Positions 17,500 through 25,950 of a DNA stretch of 64,000 nt are shown piece after piece. Positions within the stretch are counted from its first letter, which is position 1. Each line of letters starts with the position of its first letter. The translations under genes were made by a program, and so were the position numbers. Under the pieces are notes generated by a model. That model did no database searches. It was not told the origin of the DNA and saw nothing but the letters and a program-made list of their open reading frames with translations. The stretch covers positions 372,001 to 436,000 of the forward strand of contig NZ_JAIQCL010000002.1 of NCBI RefSeq assembly GCF_020023385.1. Reading direction: 5' to 3'. This stretch comes from Planococcus circulans. GTDB taxonomy: Bacteria > Bacillota > Bacilli > Bacillales_A > Planococcaceae.

Positions 17500-18402
17500 C
17501 TATTCTTCAATGATACCTTGCTTTATAGCGGCTTGTTTGATGCTTTCGTAATCGGCATTAGTAGCTTCAGTAAAACCGGTAGCGCCAAATGCATCAAGGA
17601 TTTCAGGATCTTCTATTGCTAAAAATGCTTCGCGAAGTTTTGCGACAGTTTCGTCATCTGTGCTTTCAAGAACGGCCCATGGATACTGGAACAAAGGCTC
17701 TGATTTCCAGATGATCTTTAGTTGTTCTCCATCAATTTTGCCTGATTCCAGCAGCTGATTGTAAATAGCGCTGTCAATGGCACCCGCATCGACTTGCTTG
17801 TTTTGAACAGCAAGCGCAGTTGCATCATGCGAACCGGTAAAGCGAACAGTCTCAAATTGATTTTCCTGTTCAGACTCGTATACTCCGCGGTCCTGCAATT
17901 CAATTGAAGGAATCAATGAACCGGAAGTGGAATTCGGGTCACCGAAAGCGAACTGGACTTCACCCGGATTCTCCAATAATTCATCTAGTGAAGTAGCAGG
18001 ATTGTCGGTGTGGGTGATGACATACGCATTGTAGAATGGCTCGCCGTCCACCAACTGAGTGATGATTGCCTTGGCATTGCTGTTTGCTTCTGCAATGACG
18101 TACGTTAAAGGCCCAAGGTAAGCCATATCGATCTGGTCGTAATTCATTGATTCTACGACACCATTATAGTCTGGGTAAACTTCAATTTCGACTTCGCGGT
18201 CCAATTCTTCGCTCAGGATGGTTTGCAGTTTATCCATGGCCGTTTGCATTTCGCCCTCTGTCTGGGCAGGAATTACGCCGATTGTAAAGGGCTCTTCGTT
18301 GCTGGACCCTGTTGAACTTTCAGTATCAGTTGAATCGTCTCCACATGCTGACAGGAATAATGCCAGCAAAAGTACAGAAATCGTTAAAATCCATTTTTTC
18401 AA
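17500..18402 (-). CDS. phnD: Phosphonate/phosphite-binding lipoprotein
   Basis: The 300-residue binding protein begins with a lipoprotein signal ending in LSAC. The mature part has PhnD features: FTIGVIPAQTEGEM, YNGVVESMNYDQIDMAYLGPLTYV and the ligand loop DPNSTSGSLIPS. Two candidate starts are close: GTG at 18411 lies inside the ribosome binding site, while TTG at 18402 has AGAGGTG seven bases upstream and is preferred. It is first in phnDEC. Whether the ligand is phosphonate, phosphite or another oxyanion cannot be read from sequence. Confidence 0.88.
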   Translation of the reverse strand: MKKWILTISVLLLALFLSACGDDSTDTESSTGSSNEEPFTIGVIPAQTEGEMQTAMDKLQTILSEELDREVEIEVYPDYNGVVESMNYDQIDMAYLGPLTYVIAEANSNAKAIITQLVDGEPFYNAYVITHTDNPATSLDELLENPGEVQFAFGDPNSTSGSLIPSIELQDRGVYESEQENQFETVRFTGSHDATALAVQNKQVDAGAIDSAIYNQLLESGKIDGEQLKIIWKSEPLFQYPWAVLESTDDETVAKLREAFLAIEDPEILDAFGATGFTEATNADYESIKQAAIKQGIIEE

Positions 18403-18447
18403 TACAAGCACCTCTTCATGTTTTGGTATGTAGCTGAGCGTAATAAA

Positions 18448-18478
18448 ACAAGGACCCCCATAGAGTCCTTGTCCAAAG
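18448..18478 (-). terminator. Terminator of the glycosyltransferase-selD operon
   Basis: The arms are ACAAGGAC and GTCCTTGT (18448-18472 on the plus strand) with a nine-base loop. On the minus strand TTTTATTA follows the stem directly, and phnD starts just beyond. Confidence 0.75.
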
Positions 18479-18524
18479 CTTAACTATTGCTACTTTTAAG
18501 CTTTTCTTCTTTAATCAGCAGTTC

Positions 18525-19574
18525 TTATTTTACGTGAATCCGACCAGCATTTTCACTTGTCACATTCCCGATGATGGCGGATTGGACGTTGTTTTTCAGC
18601 AATTCGCCCTGCAAGGCGTCAGCTTCGGCTTCCGGTACTGAAATCAGCAGACCGCCGGAAGTGACTGCATCGCATAAGATCAATTGATCGATTTCGCTGA
18701 TGTTCTCTGCATAATCGATGTCATCTGCAAGCCATTGGCGGTTTTTGCGTGTGCCGCCAGGAATGACGTTTTGTTCCGCAAGCTCTTTGGCACGTGAAAG
18801 GACAGGGACATCTTGGTTATACACTGTAACGCCGACTTTGCCGCCTTTGGCGATTTCCATCGTGTGGCCGAGCAGCCCAAATCCAGTAACATCTGTGCAG
18901 GCATTGACGGTGTATTTTTCCATCACTTCTGCCGCAGTTTTGTTCAAGGTGGCCATGACATTCATCACTTCATCCAGGTCTTCTTTTTCCAGAATCCCTT
19001 GTTTGATGGCAGTGGTCAAAATACCGACACCAATCGGTTTGGTCAAAATGAGGCGATCACCCGGCTTTGCACCTGCATTGGAGCGGATGCGGTCGGGGTG
19101 GATGGTACCTGTGACGGAAAGTCCGAATTTAGGCTCCTGATCGTCAATCGAATGGCCGCCCACCAAGGTGGCGCCAGATTCTTTGACCTTATCGGAAGCA
19201 CCGGCCAGGATGTCGGCTAAGATGCTTTTATCCAAGGTGTTGATCGGAAACGCGACGATGTTCATGACAGTCAAAGGCTTGCCGCCCATGGCATAAACAT
19301 CACTCAAAGCATTGGCCGCACCAATTTGGCCGAACATATAAGCATCGTCTACAATTGGAGTAAAGAAATCCAAAGTTTGGACCAATGCGGTTTCATCATT
19401 AATTTTATAAACTCCTGCATCGTCAGCTGTTTCCAGACCGACCAGCAAGTTTGGATCATCTACATTTTTCGGTAAGTGACGCAGAACCTGCGCCAGGTCC
19501 TCAGGACCAATTTTGCAGCCTCAACCGCCTTTTGTAGATAAAGAAGTTAATCTCACTGTTTCTTTTTCAACCAT
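18525..19574 (-). CDS. selD: Selenide, water dikinase, a selenoprotein with in-frame UGA at codon 18
   Basis: SelD makes selenophosphate from selenide and ATP, the selenium donor for Sec-tRNA and other products. The true start is ATG 19574 (GGAGAG upstream); conventional calling begins at 19448, after the UGA. The N-terminus reads STKGG, then TGA (19521-19523), then GCKIGPEDLAQ, so Sec occupies the usual Cys/Sec catalytic position followed by the invariant Lys. Later motifs are TADDAGVY, FFTPIVDD, ANALSDVYAMGGKP, VGGHSIDD and CTDVTGFGLLGH. Total length is 349 residues, normal for SelD. Its own synthesis thus depends on the Sec machinery. Two hairpins after the UGA are SECIS candidates. It is 50 bases downstream of the glycosyltransferase gene. 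Confidence 0.93.
19479..19508 (-). promoter_or_regulatory. Candidate bacterial SECIS region in selD
   Basis: On the minus strand, 12 bases after the UGA, GGTCC-TGA-GGACC (19496-19508) can fold, followed by GCGCAG-GTT-CTGCGT (19479-19493). Bacterial SelB recognises a hairpin within about 40 bases of UGA, so one of these, or a combined fold, may serve. Choice between them is not possible by eye. Confidence 0.45.
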
Positions 19575-19624
19575 GTCAATCTCTCCTTTTCAAATTCCTA
19601 TTCTATTATACAGGGTAATTTTTT

Positions 19625-20620
19625 TTAGTTTACAATCCCTTGATAAACTTTCAGCAAAGTCTCGGCTTCGCGTTCGCTTGAATGATGCTGTCTCACATAA
19701 GCTTTAGCGGCTTGGCCAATACTTTCCCTTATTTTGTTATTATTCATGAGCTTTTCAGCATAATCAAGGAATTCGTTTCGGGTTTTGTATAAAAACCCTG
19801 TTTCCCCATTGGAAATGATGCTGCTGTTGCCGGGAATGTCTGAAGCCAGCACTGGAAGAGCATAGCCCATCGCCTCTAAAATGGTGGCCGGCTGACCTTC
19901 CGACAGCGAGGTATTCAATACAACATCCGTCTCCCGATAAACAGAACCCATGTCTTCATGTGGTACTTGTCCAAGGTAACGGATCCACTCTTTGTGGCGT
20001 TCGACAAGTTCAAGTACAACTTGGCCTTCCTTTTCTTCAAGCACAGGTCCGACAAGCCAAAGTCGAAGCTGCGGATAATGCTGGCGAAGGTCATGGAGCA
20101 TCGAAATTGCTGCGGGTATATTCTTCACTTTCCGGATACCGGCAGGCAGGAAAAATAAAAAGCTATCGGGTTCTTTCTTGAAAAGTGAAACTCCTGAAAG
20201 AGAAGCCTGATTTCCCTGGGGCATGATGAAGATTTTGCCGGCAATCCCGGAAACTTCCTTTACCAGGAGTGCTCTGGCTTTCTCATCAAATACATGGATG
20301 GCTTTTGCTCCGTTTAAGGAAGCCAGAACATCCTCCCGTTTATCCGGATTAAATAGGTCTTGGTTCAAATCGGTTCCTGTGATGGTCACCATGTAATGAG
20401 GCGGCTGGCGATCCAACTTTTGCAGAAATTTATAGAAATTATAGGCATGGAATCCATGAACGATATCAGCAGCAGGGAATGTATGGATGGCGTTCTCGTC
20501 TGTTGTCGAAATGATTTCCGTCTCCATACCCAGCATTTTGAGGTTGTCTGCTATGCGTTGAACCGTTATGGTATTTCCGCGCAGTTGTGGGTAATTCGGT
20601 GAAGCTAAAACAATTTTCAT
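19625..20620 (-). CDS. SenB-like glycosyltransferase co-transcribed with selD (possible selenosugar synthase)
   Basis: The 331-residue GT-B glycosyltransferase has an N-terminal block ASPNYPQLRGNTITVQRIADNL, then IVHGFHAYNF and VTITGTDLNQDL, and a C-terminal donor domain with SLSEGQPATILEAMGYALPVLAS and IPGNSS. The GN-x-T-x2-R, HA and TGTDL blocks resemble SenB (TIGR04348-type proteins), which joins selenophosphate to a UDP-sugar. The gene precedes selD by 50 bases on the same strand, and the rest of the Sec system surrounds it, which supports a selenium role. AAAGG with nine bases to ATG 20620 sets the start. No selenoneine synthase (SenA) is in the window. A GT with no link to selenium remains possible. 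Confidence 0.6.
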   Translation of the reverse strand: MKIVLASPNYPQLRGNTITVQRIADNLKMLGMETEIISTTDENAIHTFPAADIVHGFHAYNFYKFLQKLDRQPPHYMVTITGTDLNQDLFNPDKREDVLASLNGAKAIHVFDEKARALLVKEVSGIAGKIFIMPQGNQASLSGVSLFKKEPDSFLFFLPAGIRKVKNIPAAISMLHDLRQHYPQLRLWLVGPVLEEKEGQVVLELVERHKEWIRYLGQVPHEDMGSVYRETDVVLNTSLSEGQPATILEAMGYALPVLASDIPGNSSIISNGETGFLYKTRNEFLDYAEKLMNNNKIRESIGQAAKAYVRQHHSSEREAETLLKVYQGIVN

Positions 20621-20727
20621 CTTCTTCATCCTTTGATCCGACAATTTGGCGTTTGAACACTTCCGCTCCATTGAATTATCCTAAAACAAAGTAAGTTTGT
20701 CACTTAAGTCGTCTTTCGTTTCATTAA

Positions 20728-20756
20728 AAAAAGATTGCCGGCAGGGCAATCTTTTT
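20728..20756. terminator. Terminator upstream of the glycosyltransferase-selD operon
   Basis: A perfect 12-bp stem (AAAAAGATTGCC and complement) with a five-base loop ends in T or A runs on both strands. It would stop transcripts from tRNA-Sec and separate them from the operon. Confidence 0.85.
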
Positions 20757-20780
20757 AACCTTGTTTTTTGTGGTTCTACT

Positions 20781-20923
20781 GTACGGGCGCTTCAGCATTT
20801 CTGTTGTCTAGCTTCAGCGCCCAGTCCCTCGGGGTCTTAAGCCAAACCGGCAGTGTGACAAAGAAACGCCACACAACCGATTCGACTTAAGCCTGTCGGG
20901 GCTCGACAGGCGCTTCAGCTTTT
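20781..20923. repeat. Palindromic Bacillaceae-type repeat, copy A with a preceding partial end
   Basis: The unit starts TCTAGCTTCAGCGCCCAG (from about 20807) and ends GACAGGCGCTTCAGCTTTTC (to about 20923). Its arms are inverted (AGCGCC/GGCGCT and TCTTAAG/CTTAAG). A short tail GGGCGCTTCAGCATTTC at 20785-20801 looks like the end of another truncated copy. Such GC-rich repeats with a TCTAGCT-CAGCGCC start are common between genes in Bacillaceae; the function is unknown. Confidence 0.7.
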
Positions 20924-20928
20924 CTGTA

Positions 20929-21046
20929 TGTCCAGCTTCGGCACCCAGATTCTTGGGCATAAGCCACTCTGGCTGTGCGGCTGAAAACATGCCGCTTCGC
21001 CAGCGCGTCTTATGCCCGTCGAATCTACACGGGTGCCTCAGCATTT
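20929..21046. repeat. Palindromic Bacillaceae-type repeat, copy B
   Basis: The second unit has the same design but a different sequence. It begins GTCCAGCTTCGGCACCCAG and ends ACGGGTGCCTCAGCATTTC, with inverted arms GGCACCC/GGGTGCC and GGGCATAAG/CTTATGCCC. It lies in the tRNA-Sec 3' flank, with its end 11 bases from the tRNA. Confidence 0.7.
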
Positions 21047-21056
21047 CAGTATGTAT

Positions 21057-21153
21057 TGGCGGGATTGTGTGGGAATCGAACCCACCGAGCCTGGCACGCA
21101 GGCCCCTCAGGGTTTTGAAGACCCAGGAGGACACCAGTCACCCATCCAACCCC
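21057..21153 (-). tRNA. selC: tRNA-Sec (UCA anticodon)
   Basis: The 97-base minus-strand sequence ends GCCA, with CCA encoded. It has an acceptor of up to eight pairs (GGGGTTGG against ACAATCCC, with one wobble and one terminal mismatch), a T arm GTGGG-TTCGATT-CCCAC, a long variable arm, and the anticodon loop CTTCAAA with UCA. The anticodon stem has GGGT/ACCC pairs then a T-T mismatch. Length, eight-base acceptor and long extra arm are diagnostic of tRNA-Sec. It lies divergent from selB. Confidence 0.88.
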
Positions 21154-21304
21154 AGGATATTGTCGGCCGACCTGTACAAGTTTATACCGAAAAAAAGATC
21201 TGCGCAAGAACAGCGCTCGGGTAAAACGGTGAAGAGCGGAGTTCAGGCTTGAAACAGCCTTTGCTGAAGACTAAAGTAAAGGGAGAAGCGATTAGAGAAG
21301 GCGT

Positions 21305-23218
21305 GTGAAAAAGATGGAAGAACGATATTTTACAATCGGCATGGCCGGCCATATTGATCATGGCAAAACCAGTTTGACGAAAGCTTTGACGAATGTCGAC
21401 ACGGACCGATTGAAAGAAGAGAAGGAACGAGGCATTTCCATTGAATTGGGCTATGCGCCGTTGCAGCTGGAAGATGACGTCTTTGTATCGATTGTCGATG
21501 TGCCGGGACATGAACGGTTTATTCGCCAGATGATTGCAGGTGTTGCGGGAATCGATTTGGTGGTTCTGGTGGTGGCGGCGGACGAAGGCATCATGCCGCA
21601 GACTGAAGAGCATCTGGAGATCCTGCAGTTTTTAGGTGTGGAACGCTGCATCGTAGCCATATCGAAAATGGACCGGGTCGATGAAGTGATGCTTGAATTG
21701 GTGACGGATGATATTAAGGAAAGGTTAGCGGGAACCGTGTTTCATGAGGCGCCCTCTATTGCACTTGATAGTCTTTCGGGTACAGGGATCGATGAATTGA
21801 AGCAATTGATTTTAACGGAATTGAAATCAACTGATTTCCGTGACGCTTATGGTTCCTTCCGTTTGCCGATTGACCAGGTTTTTACGGTCCAGGGACAAGG
21901 GACGGTCGTTAGGGGGACTGTCTATGAAGGTGTCGTCCGGAAAGCGGCTCAGCTGATGGTTTTGCCGGCTGGGATTCCAGTGAAAGCGAGGCAAATTCAA
22001 GTGCATCATGAGGAATGCGAAAAGGCAAGAGCCGGACAGCGGACGGCCATCAACCTCGGCGGCATCGAACGGACAGCCGTGAAGCGAGGAGATGTGCTGG
22101 TGGATTCGGAGCATTTTCTCGTAACAGATACCATTGATGTTGCTTTGCAGGTGATTGGCCGGAAGTTTGCGCCTCTTAAACAGCGGACAGCTGTCAGGCT
22201 TCATATCGGTACGTCTGAAGTGATGGGCAAAATTGTCTTTTTTGACCGCAATGAGCTGGCGAGCACACAGGACGAAGTGTTATGCCAAATCCGCTTGGAT
22301 GAAAAAATTGTGGTACGCAGGGGGGACCGGTTTATTTTGCGGCGACCAAGTCCAATGGAGACGATTGGAGGCGGCTGGGTCATTCAGCCGAATGGCGGCA
22401 AGTACAAGTTCGGCAAAGAGACCATCACTATGCTTCGCCATCAGCAACAGGGGACGCCAGAGGATTTAGTGGCGGATGCCCTCAGCAAATCCCTTCTGCT
22501 CGACCAGCAGCAGCTGATGCAGCAGACTTCCCTGGATGACGGCATCTTGAATGAAACTTTGGCGGAAGGCTTGGCTTCTGGTGTCTGGCTGGAGATACCG
22601 CGCCAAGGCTATAGCTTGACCAAAACGTTCATTAAAATAAAAGACGAGTTATTGGCAAGGCTGTGGCAGTTTCATGGAGACTTTCCGATGCGAAAAGGCA
22701 TAGGCAAAGCTGAACTGATCCAATCAGTTGCGGCTGCTTATCCGAAACCCTTGCTTGAGTTCAGTCTGAATTTATTGATGGAGCAACATGAACTGCAGCG
22801 ATCCGGCCAGTTTGTAGCTCTGGCTCTTTTCGAACCGCATCTTCCAAAAAAATGGCGTGCACGAATGGAGCAGGTAATCGGCTCTCTGGAAAAGGATGGC
22901 TTCCAGGCGGAAAAATGGGAAGCGTATTTTGCAGGCAGTCCATTGCCGAAGCCGGAAATTGCAGAACTGACAGCCTATCTGCTTGAAAGCGGCCAGGCCT
23001 ATCGCTTGAGGGAAGATACACTTATCCACCGTACGGCTTTTGAACAAGCTTTAAACCAGCTGCGAACGAATACAGGAGCTTCTTTTGATTTGAAGCAGGC
23101 GAAAGAGATCCTTAATTTATCGAGGAAATACATGATACCGTTTTTGGACTTGTTGGATGAACTGAATTTTACAAAACGGTCAGAAGATCAGCGTTACTGG
23201 ATGGAGGAAAAGCTATGA
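21305..23218 (+). CDS. selB: Selenocysteine-specific elongation factor
   Basis: The 637-residue GTPase delivers Sec-tRNA to UGA codons next to a SECIS hairpin. The EF-Tu-like part has GHIDHGKTSLTKALT (G1), RGISIELGYA (G2), DVPGHERFI (G3) and SKMD in place of the usual NKxD (G4). The C-terminal 260 or so residues form the winged-helix domains that bind SECIS RNA. GTG 21305 follows GAAGG closely; ATG 21314 is an alternative. The stop overlaps the selA start by four bases (ATGA). Confidence 0.93.
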   Translation: MKKMEERYFTIGMAGHIDHGKTSLTKALTNVDTDRLKEEKERGISIELGYAPLQLEDDVFVSIVDVPGHERFIRQMIAGVAGIDLVVLVVAADEGIMPQTEEHLEILQFLGVERCIVAISKMDRVDEVMLELVTDDIKERLAGTVFHEAPSIALDSLSGTGIDELKQLILTELKSTDFRDAYGSFRLPIDQVFTVQGQGTVVRGTVYEGVVRKAAQLMVLPAGIPVKARQIQVHHEECEKARAGQRTAINLGGIERTAVKRGDVLVDSEHFLVTDTIDVALQVIGRKFAPLKQRTAVRLHIGTSEVMGKIVFFDRNELASTQDEVLCQIRLDEKIVVRRGDRFILRRPSPMETIGGGWVIQPNGGKYKFGKETITMLRHQQQGTPEDLVADALSKSLLLDQQQLMQQTSLDDGILNETLAEGLASGVWLEIPRQGYSLTKTFIKIKDELLARLWQFHGDFPMRKGIGKAELIQSVAAAYPKPLLEFSLNLLMEQHELQRSGQFVALALFEPHLPKKWRARMEQVIGSLEKDGFQAEKWEAYFAGSPLPKPEIAELTAYLLESGQAYRLREDTLIHRTAFEQALNQLRTNTGASFDLKQAKEILNLSRKYMIPFLDLLDELNFTKRSEDQRYWMEEKL

Positions 23219-24615
23219 AACAGTATTTGCGGCAGTTGCCGGCAATCCATGAATTGCAGAAAGACCCGCGCTTTGAAGACCTGAAAAAAGATTTCAGCTT
23301 AAGTGGCGCGCAGCTGACGGACTTTCTGCAGCAGGAAGTCGGCAGGCTGCGGCAAAGCTTGCTGGCAGAAGAGTGGGCGAGTGAAGAGCTTGGCCCTGAT
23401 TTTACAGGCCAGCTTTTCAAGTCAGTGGAAACCCGGGTAAGCAAGTGGCAGGAAGATCGATTGTCACGGGTGATCAATGGAACGGGGACAGTCTTGCATA
23501 CCAACTTGGGACGGTCCCGCTTAAGCGATGCGGCAATCGCCCATGTGGCAAAAACAGCAGCGAATTACTCCAACCTTGAATATCGTTTAATGGAAGGAAG
23601 CCGCGGGTCGCGCCACGCCATCATCGAAGATTTATTGTTGGAAGCAACAGGTGCAGAAGCGGCAATGGTGGTCAATAATAATGCAGCGGCAGTATTTCTG
23701 ATTTTGAGCGCATTGGCCAAAAAACAGGAAGTCATCGTTTCCCGCGGCCAATTGGTTGAAATCGGCGGCTCTTTCCGAGTGTCCTCCATCATGGAAGAAA
23801 GCGGCGCAGAGCTCGTTGAAGTGGGGACGACCAATAAGACGCATCTATTCGATTACGTAAATGCAGTGGGCGAAGAAACCGCCATGATCATGAAAGTGCA
23901 TACCAGCAATTTCAAAATGATCGGCTTTACGGAAACAGTGGAGACATCCGAATTGGCTGAACTGGCGGGGAAACACCCGAATCTCATCTTTTATGAAGAT
24001 TTGGGGAGCGGCGCGCTTTATGATTTTAAAAAACATGGCATTGGCGAGGAGCCGCTTGTCCGTGAAGTGATCCAGAGCGGTGTGGACCTTGTTTCGTTCA
24101 GTGGCGATAAGCTGCTCGGTGGTCCGCAGGCTGGATTGATCGCCGGCAGGAAAGAACTGATCGATCAATTGAAGAAACATCAATTGGCGCGTGTTTTGCG
24201 GGTGGATAAAATGACGCTGGCAGCACTGGAAGAAACCTTGAAAAGCTATTTGTCGGGCCCGGAGAAAATCATTGAACTGCCCACTGTCCGCGATATCATC
24301 CGACCAGCTGAAGACATTAAGATTCAAGCACAGTCGTTTTTAAGCAGTTTGCGCTCGGATTCCCGTAATTATGTCGGTGAGCTTCAGAAAAGCACCTCCC
24401 AAATAGGAGGAGGCACCATGCCGGGAGTGGAAATCCCCACCTATATTGCGGCGATTACACACAGGACTTTAAGTGCTGAACAATTAGCAGCCCAATTAAG
24501 GGAGGCAAAGCCGGCAATTGTAACGCGAATCCAGGAAGAACGGGTATGCATTGACTTTCGGACCATTCATCATTCCGAGATGGAAAAGTTACTTGCAGGA
24601 TTCCTCGCCTTGTGA
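23215..24615 (+). CDS. selA: L-seryl-tRNA(Sec) selenium transferase
   Basis: The 466-residue PLP enzyme converts Ser-tRNA-Sec to Sec-tRNA-Sec using selenophosphate. Motifs are an N-terminal tRNA-binding region, INGTGTVLHTNLGRS, VVNNNAAAVFLIL, the PLP-lysine site SFSGDKLLGGPQAG near residue 297, and the C-terminal GGGTMPGVEIPT. Length equals bacterial SelA. It is coupled to selB by overlap, and a strong terminator follows. Confidence 0.95.
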   Translation: MKQYLRQLPAIHELQKDPRFEDLKKDFSLSGAQLTDFLQQEVGRLRQSLLAEEWASEELGPDFTGQLFKSVETRVSKWQEDRLSRVINGTGTVLHTNLGRSRLSDAAIAHVAKTAANYSNLEYRLMEGSRGSRHAIIEDLLLEATGAEAAMVVNNNAAAVFLILSALAKKQEVIVSRGQLVEIGGSFRVSSIMEESGAELVEVGTTNKTHLFDYVNAVGEETAMIMKVHTSNFKMIGFTETVETSELAELAGKHPNLIFYEDLGSGALYDFKKHGIGEEPLVREVIQSGVDLVSFSGDKLLGGPQAGLIAGRKELIDQLKKHQLARVLRVDKMTLAALEETLKSYLSGPEKIIELPTVRDIIRPAEDIKIQAQSFLSSLRSDSRNYVGELQKSTSQIGGGTMPGVEIPTYIAAITHRTLSAEQLAAQLREAKPAIVTRIQEERVCIDFRTIHHSEMEKLLAGFLAL

Positions 24616-24648
24616 CGGAATGGCTATCAGCTTCTGTTAAGAGGTAAG

Positions 24649-24683
24649 GCGGCTATCGCAGATTTTTGCGATAGCCGCTTTTT
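24649..24683 (+). terminator. Terminator after selBA
   Basis: A perfect 12-bp stem (GCGGCTATCGCA and complement) with a six-base loop and a T run lies 34 bases after the selA stop. Confidence 0.9.
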
Positions 24684-24755
24684 GCTGTGGAGTGAATTTT
24701 AGAGGGATTAGTTCTATAATCTACAATATAGCGCGTTGCATAGGAGGCAGATCCA

Positions 24756-25898
24756 GTGAAGATTTTGATAGCACCTGATTCATTTAAAGGGAGCATGACA
24801 GCGATAGAAGCAGCCAGGGCAATGGCTGAAGGGGTTCAGGAGGCATCTCCAGAAGCAGAGGTGGTTTTACTGCCGGCAGCTGATGGCGGAGAAGGCACAT
24901 TGGCTACCCTGGTCGCTTCAACTGGTGGAAAAACGATTGGAACAGTAGTGGAAGATCCACTCGGACGGAAAATTACAGCGCAGTATGGCGTACTCGGAGA
25001 CCAGGAAACCTGCGTGGTGGAGTTGGCAGAGGCATCTGGACTGACTCTACTGGCCGGAGAGGAACGAAACCCGTTGCTTGCTTCAACCTATGGTACCGGT
25101 GAACTGATTGCTCGCGCACTGGATGCCGGCTACCGGAAGTTCATCATCGGCCTTGGCGGCAGTGCAACCAATGATGCAGGAATCGGCATGCTTCAGGCAT
25201 TGGGCATGAAGTTTATAGATGCCAATGGCGTGGAATTGGGCCCTGGAACTGTGGCGCTGAATGGTTTATCGAAGATTGACCCACATGGATTTGATCAACG
25301 CATCATGGAAAGCCGGTTTTTGATTGCCAGTGATGTCGAAAATCCTTTGATCGGACCTCTAGGTGCATCAGCCGTCTTTGGGCCGCAAAAAGGGGCGACA
25401 CCTGAAATGGTGCAGACGCTCGACGCAATCTTAACGAATTTCGCGGATATTGTTGAGCGCTTTACCGGTACAGCGCTGCACCATAAAAAAGGAGCAGGTG
25501 CTGCCGGCGGTGCAGGAGGGGCTTTCCAGGCATTCTTTTTAGGAGAGATCAGACGGGGAATTGATGTGGTGCTTGAAGTGATGAATTTTGAAGAGCAGTT
25601 GCTTGATGCTGATCTGGTGTTGACAGGAGAAGGAAAAACCGATGTCCAGAGCTTGTCTGGAAAAACGCCGATTGGCATTGCGGAATTGGCCAATCGCCAC
25701 GGGAAACCGGTCGTCCTAATTTCGGGAATGATCGACGAAACAGACAGAGACCAGCTATCTCCTTATTTTGCAGAAGTCCATGCTGTAGCGGATGATGGAA
25801 TTTCACCGGAAGAATCCATGGCGAATGCCTATGACTATATGAAAATGAAAACAAGGAATGTGATGGAGAGCTACTTTAAGAAAATCAAACGCCAGTAA
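24756..25898 (+). CDS. Glycerate kinase (GlxK/GarK family)
   Basis: The 380-residue enzyme phosphorylates D-glycerate, feeding it to glycolysis. Family blocks are APDSFKGSMTAIEAA at the N-terminus, LLPAADGGEGTLATL, IGLGGSATNDAGIGML, and VLTGEGKTDVQSLSGKTPIGIA near residue 290. The start is GTG with TAGGAGG upstream. It is monocistronic with a terminator. Family members give either 2- or 3-phosphoglycerate; sequence alone does not decide. Confidence 0.93.
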   Translation: MKILIAPDSFKGSMTAIEAARAMAEGVQEASPEAEVVLLPAADGGEGTLATLVASTGGKTIGTVVEDPLGRKITAQYGVLGDQETCVVELAEASGLTLLAGEERNPLLASTYGTGELIARALDAGYRKFIIGLGGSATNDAGIGMLQALGMKFIDANGVELGPGTVALNGLSKIDPHGFDQRIMESRFLIASDVENPLIGPLGASAVFGPQKGATPEMVQTLDAILTNFADIVERFTGTALHHKKGAGAAGGAGGAFQAFFLGEIRRGIDVVLEVMNFEEQLLDADLVLTGEGKTDVQSLSGKTPIGIAELANRHGKPVVLISGMIDETDRDQLSPYFAEVHAVADDGISPEESMANAYDYMKMKTRNVMESYFKKIKRQ

Positions 25899-25902
25899 TC
25901 TT

Positions 25903-25938
25903 AAAAGGTGAATCGGTAAATAATCGATTCACCTTTTT
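25903..25938. terminator. Bidirectional terminator between glycerate kinase and the convergent gene
   Basis: A perfect 13-bp stem (AAAAGGTGAATCG and complement) with a nine-base loop and A/T runs on both sides. Confidence 0.88.
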
Positions 25939-25950
25939 GGATGGTTGCGG

